From: CAYVSY01 sp964454255
GTDB lineage: Bacteria > Bacillota_I > Bacilli_A > RF39 > UBA660
Assembly: GCA_964454255.1 (NCBI GenBank)
Contig: CAYVSY010000045.1
Location: 1 to 7,408, forward strand
Length of the DNA: 7,408 nucleotides
Reading direction: 5' to 3'
This document shows positions 5,798-7,408 of the stretch, in pieces; the first letter of the stretch is position 1, and every line of letters begins with the position of its first letter. Made by a program: the position numbers and the translations under genes. The notes beneath the pieces are model-generated. The model had not been told where the DNA came from and did not search any database. It saw only the letters and a program-made list of their open reading frames with translations.

Positions 5798-6668
5798 AAG
5801 TATAAGAGATGCTTTCAAAAGCGTTGTAAGAAATTTTAGTTTATCACTTGCTTCTATTTCATGTATTACAATTACTTTAATAGTTGTATCATTGTCAATA
5901 ATTGTTACTTATACTATAGAAAATTCAGCCATGGAATTAAAGAAAACAGTTGGGATTGTAATATTTTTAGATTCAGATGTTACAATTGAAAAAACAGAAG
6001 AAATAAAAGAAAAAATTATGGCAACTAATAACGTTAATACAATTGAATATAAATCTAAGGATACAGCTGCAAAGGAATATGCTGAAAAAGATCCAGCTTT
6101 TCAAATTATTATTGAAGGATGGAATAGTAATCCATTATTAGATAGTTATGTAATTAAAATGAATGATATTAATACAATTGCTAATGATGTTGAAACAATA
6201 AAAGCGATAGATGGCGTTAATTCTGTAAATTATAGTGAAAATGTTGTCGCACAATTAATTGTTATATATAATGTTGTGGAAAAAGTATCATTAATAGCAG
6301 TTGTGGCTTTAATTTTAGTTGCGGCCTTCTTAATATCAAATACAATTAAACTAACAATATTTTCTAGAAAAACGGAAATTGAAATTATGCGCTTAGTTGG
6401 AGCATCCAACTTTGCTATTAAATTTCCATTCTTAATTGAAGGATTATTTTTAGGAATAATGGGATCAATTATTCCAATTGTGTTAACTATATACGGATAT
6501 GGTGTTATTTATGATTTCTTTGGGGGAAGATTATTTAATTCAGCTTTTGCTAATATGATTAAACCATATCCATTTGTATGGACAACATCTGCATTACTTT
6601 TATTAATTGGTGTTTTAGTCGGTATGTTTGGTAGTTATAGAGCTTCACGAAAATATTTAAAAATATAA
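5772..6668 (+). CDS. ftsX: Cell division protein FtsX, membrane subunit of FtsEX
   Basis: FtsX is the four-helix membrane partner of FtsE. Its large outer loop binds and activates a peptidoglycan hydrolase or its adaptor. The 298-residue product starts at ATG 5772, inside ftsE, with AAAGGAA at 5756-5762. The N-terminal basic cytoplasmic stretch (RRLSRSIRDAFKSVVRN) precedes helix 1 (about 24-48). The extracytoplasmic domain spans about 50-165. Helices 2 to 4 are near 171-195, 219-245 and 271-291. The conserved FtsX/MacB-type segment SRKTEIEIMRLVGASNFAIKFPFLIEG, which contacts the ATPase, lies at 198-224. The short basic C-terminus (YRASRKYLKI) is typical. The gene ends the operon and is followed at once by a terminator. 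Confidence 0.95.
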   Translation: MKALRRLSRSIRDAFKSVVRNFSLSLASISCITITLIVVSLSIIVTYTIENSAMELKKTVGIVIFLDSDVTIEKTEEIKEKIMATNNVNTIEYKSKDTAAKEYAEKDPAFQIIIEGWNSNPLLDSYVIKMNDINTIANDVETIKAIDGVNSVNYSENVVAQLIVIYNVVEKVSLIAVVALILVAAFLISNTIKLTIFSRKTEIEIMRLVGASNFAIKFPFLIEGLFLGIMGSIIPIVLTIYGYGVIYDFFGGRLFNSAFANMIKPYPFVWTTSALLLLIGVLVGMFGSYRASRKYLKI

Positions 6669-6675
6669 TTTTATT

Positions 6676-6698
6676 GGAAATGAAAGTTTCCTTTTTTT
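6676..6698 (+). terminator. Rho-independent terminator after ftsX
   Basis: GGAAA (6676-6680) pairs with TTTCC (6687-6691); an additional U-G pair would close a GAAA tetraloop (6682-6685). Seven T residues follow (6692-6698). It begins eight bases after the ftsX stop and ends the prfB-ftsX operon. Confidence 0.75.
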
Positions 6699-6699
6699 G

Positions 6700-6728
6700 T
6701 TGAAAAATTAATTATATTTTGTTATACT
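6700..6728 (+). promoter_or_regulatory. Sigma-A-type promoter for the surface protein gene
   Basis: TTGAAA (6700-6705) and TATACT (6723-6728) are separated by the ideal 17 bases, and the -10 carries a TGn extension (6720-6722). Transcription would begin near 6735. A second TATAAT at 6732-6737 could act as an alternative -10 but has no matching -35. The promoter begins two bases after the T run of the upstream terminator. Confidence 0.7.
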
Positions 6729-6750
6729 AGTTATAATATAGGTGATTGAT

Positions 6751-7408
6751 ATGAAAGATAAGAAAAAAAATTTAACTATTTTAACTTCAATTTTAGGTAT
6801 TTTTATTGTTATCGGGTTTACATATGCTTGGTGGAGTTGGCAAGGATCAACAAGCACAACTGCTAATGTAACAATAGGTAATTTAGATATTACGTATACT
6901 GATAATAATAGTGTTATTGCTGGCTCATTAACACCAACATTAGATATGATAAATAATAATATAAATAAAACAATTACTATTAAAACAACTAAATCGAATA
7001 TTTATGTTAATTTTTTATTAGAAATTTTAATTTTACCAAACGAATTAAAAGATGCAAGTTTTAAATGGGTAATGTATAAAAATGGTGTGGCTACTACAGG
7101 TGGAAATTTTAGTTCAGCAGTAATTGGAAGTAATATTACAATTTTATCTAATCAGTTTATTACAACTAATGAAACGCCAGATACATATGTATTTTATGTA
7201 TGGATAGATGGAAATATGGATAATTCATCTAATATGGGTAATAAGGAATTTTCATTTAATTTGAAGGCTAAAGCAACTAATCAAATGATTTCTACAATAT
7301 CAACACCTGTTTTAGCAAGTGGAATGATTCCCGTAAAATATAATGGAACAACGTTAGTAAAAGCAGATGTAACAAATAATGATAATAGTTGGTATAATTA
7401 TGATAATA
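6751..7408 (+). CDS. Secreted or membrane-anchored surface protein, N-terminal part (3' partial)
   Basis: The gene starts at ATG 6751 with AGGTGA at 6740-6745 and its own promoter. It is open through 219 complete codons to the window end, so the C-terminus is missing. The N-terminus has a basic KDKKK segment and one hydrophobic helix (residues 8-26) ending TYAWWSW, a signal or anchor sequence. What follows is rich in Thr, Ser and Asn with beta-strand periodicity: STANVTIGNLDITYT, a family-like opening that recalls camelysin/TasA-type exported proteins, then KTITIKTT and VNFLLEILIL. From residue 186 the text PVLASGMIPVKYNGTTLVKAD with NSWYNYDN resembles a segment I recall from large surface proteins of uncultured gut Bacilli. 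There is no cysteine in the visible part. Its function is not known; adhesion or surface display is an inference. Confidence 0.75.
   Translation, partial: MKDKKKNLTILTSILGIFIVIGFTYAWWSWQGSTSTTANVTIGNLDITYTDNNSVIAGSLTPTLDMINNNINKTITIKTTKSNIYVNFLLEILILPNELKDASFKWVMYKNGVATTGGNFSSAVIGSNITILSNQFITTNETPDTYVFYVWIDGNMDNSSNMGNKEFSFNLKAKATNQMISTISTPVLASGMIPVKYNGTTLVKADVTNNDNSWYNYDN

Overview
The window comes from a very AT-rich, low-GC Gram-positive bacterium, most likely an uncultured host-associated member of the Bacilli or a related Mollicutes-like lineage. The inference rests on base composition, strong purine-rich ribosome binding sites, the gene order prfB, yitT-family, ftsE, ftsX, and the style of the surface protein at the right end. 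An intact release factor 2 gene with its UGA frameshift site shows that UGA is a stop codon here, so the host does not use the Mycoplasma/Spiroplasma code. All genes lie on the plus strand.

Left part (1-2165), accessory in character. It begins with the 3' part of a stalk-domain protein (copper amine oxidase N-terminal-like repeats) that ends in two DnaJ-like CxxCxGxG motifs. Eight bases later is a small two-helix membrane protein whose reading frame has a TAA at codon 5 despite a perfect ribosome binding site. Next are an AlkD-family DNA alkylation repair glycosylase, probably starting at a GTG, and an unrecognised 176-residue protein. The last gene's stop codon lies at the loop and 3' arm of a rho-independent terminator.

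Core operon (2173-6698). An extended -10 promoter directly behind that terminator drives prfB (release factor 2), which needs a +1 programmed frameshift at 2272-2278 to be read in full. Two tandem YitT/YvjA-family membrane proteins, ftsE and ftsX follow with gaps of 1, 1 and 13 bases and then a 26-base overlap. A terminator closes the operon. From memory, Bacillus subtilis has the order prfB-yvjA-cccB-ftsE-ftsX. Here the yvjA-like gene is duplicated and cccB is absent. FtsE and FtsX form the membrane ATPase complex that controls peptidoglycan hydrolases in cell wall growth and division.

Right end (6700-7408). A near-consensus promoter with an extended -10 drives a secreted or membrane-anchored surface protein that runs off the window.

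No tRNA, rRNA, CRISPR array, insertion sequence or convincing riboswitch was seen. I found no clearly new multi-gene system. The most unusual items are the stalk/zinc-motif fusion, the interrupted small membrane gene, and the diverged tandem YitT pair with homopolymer tracts at their 5' ends.
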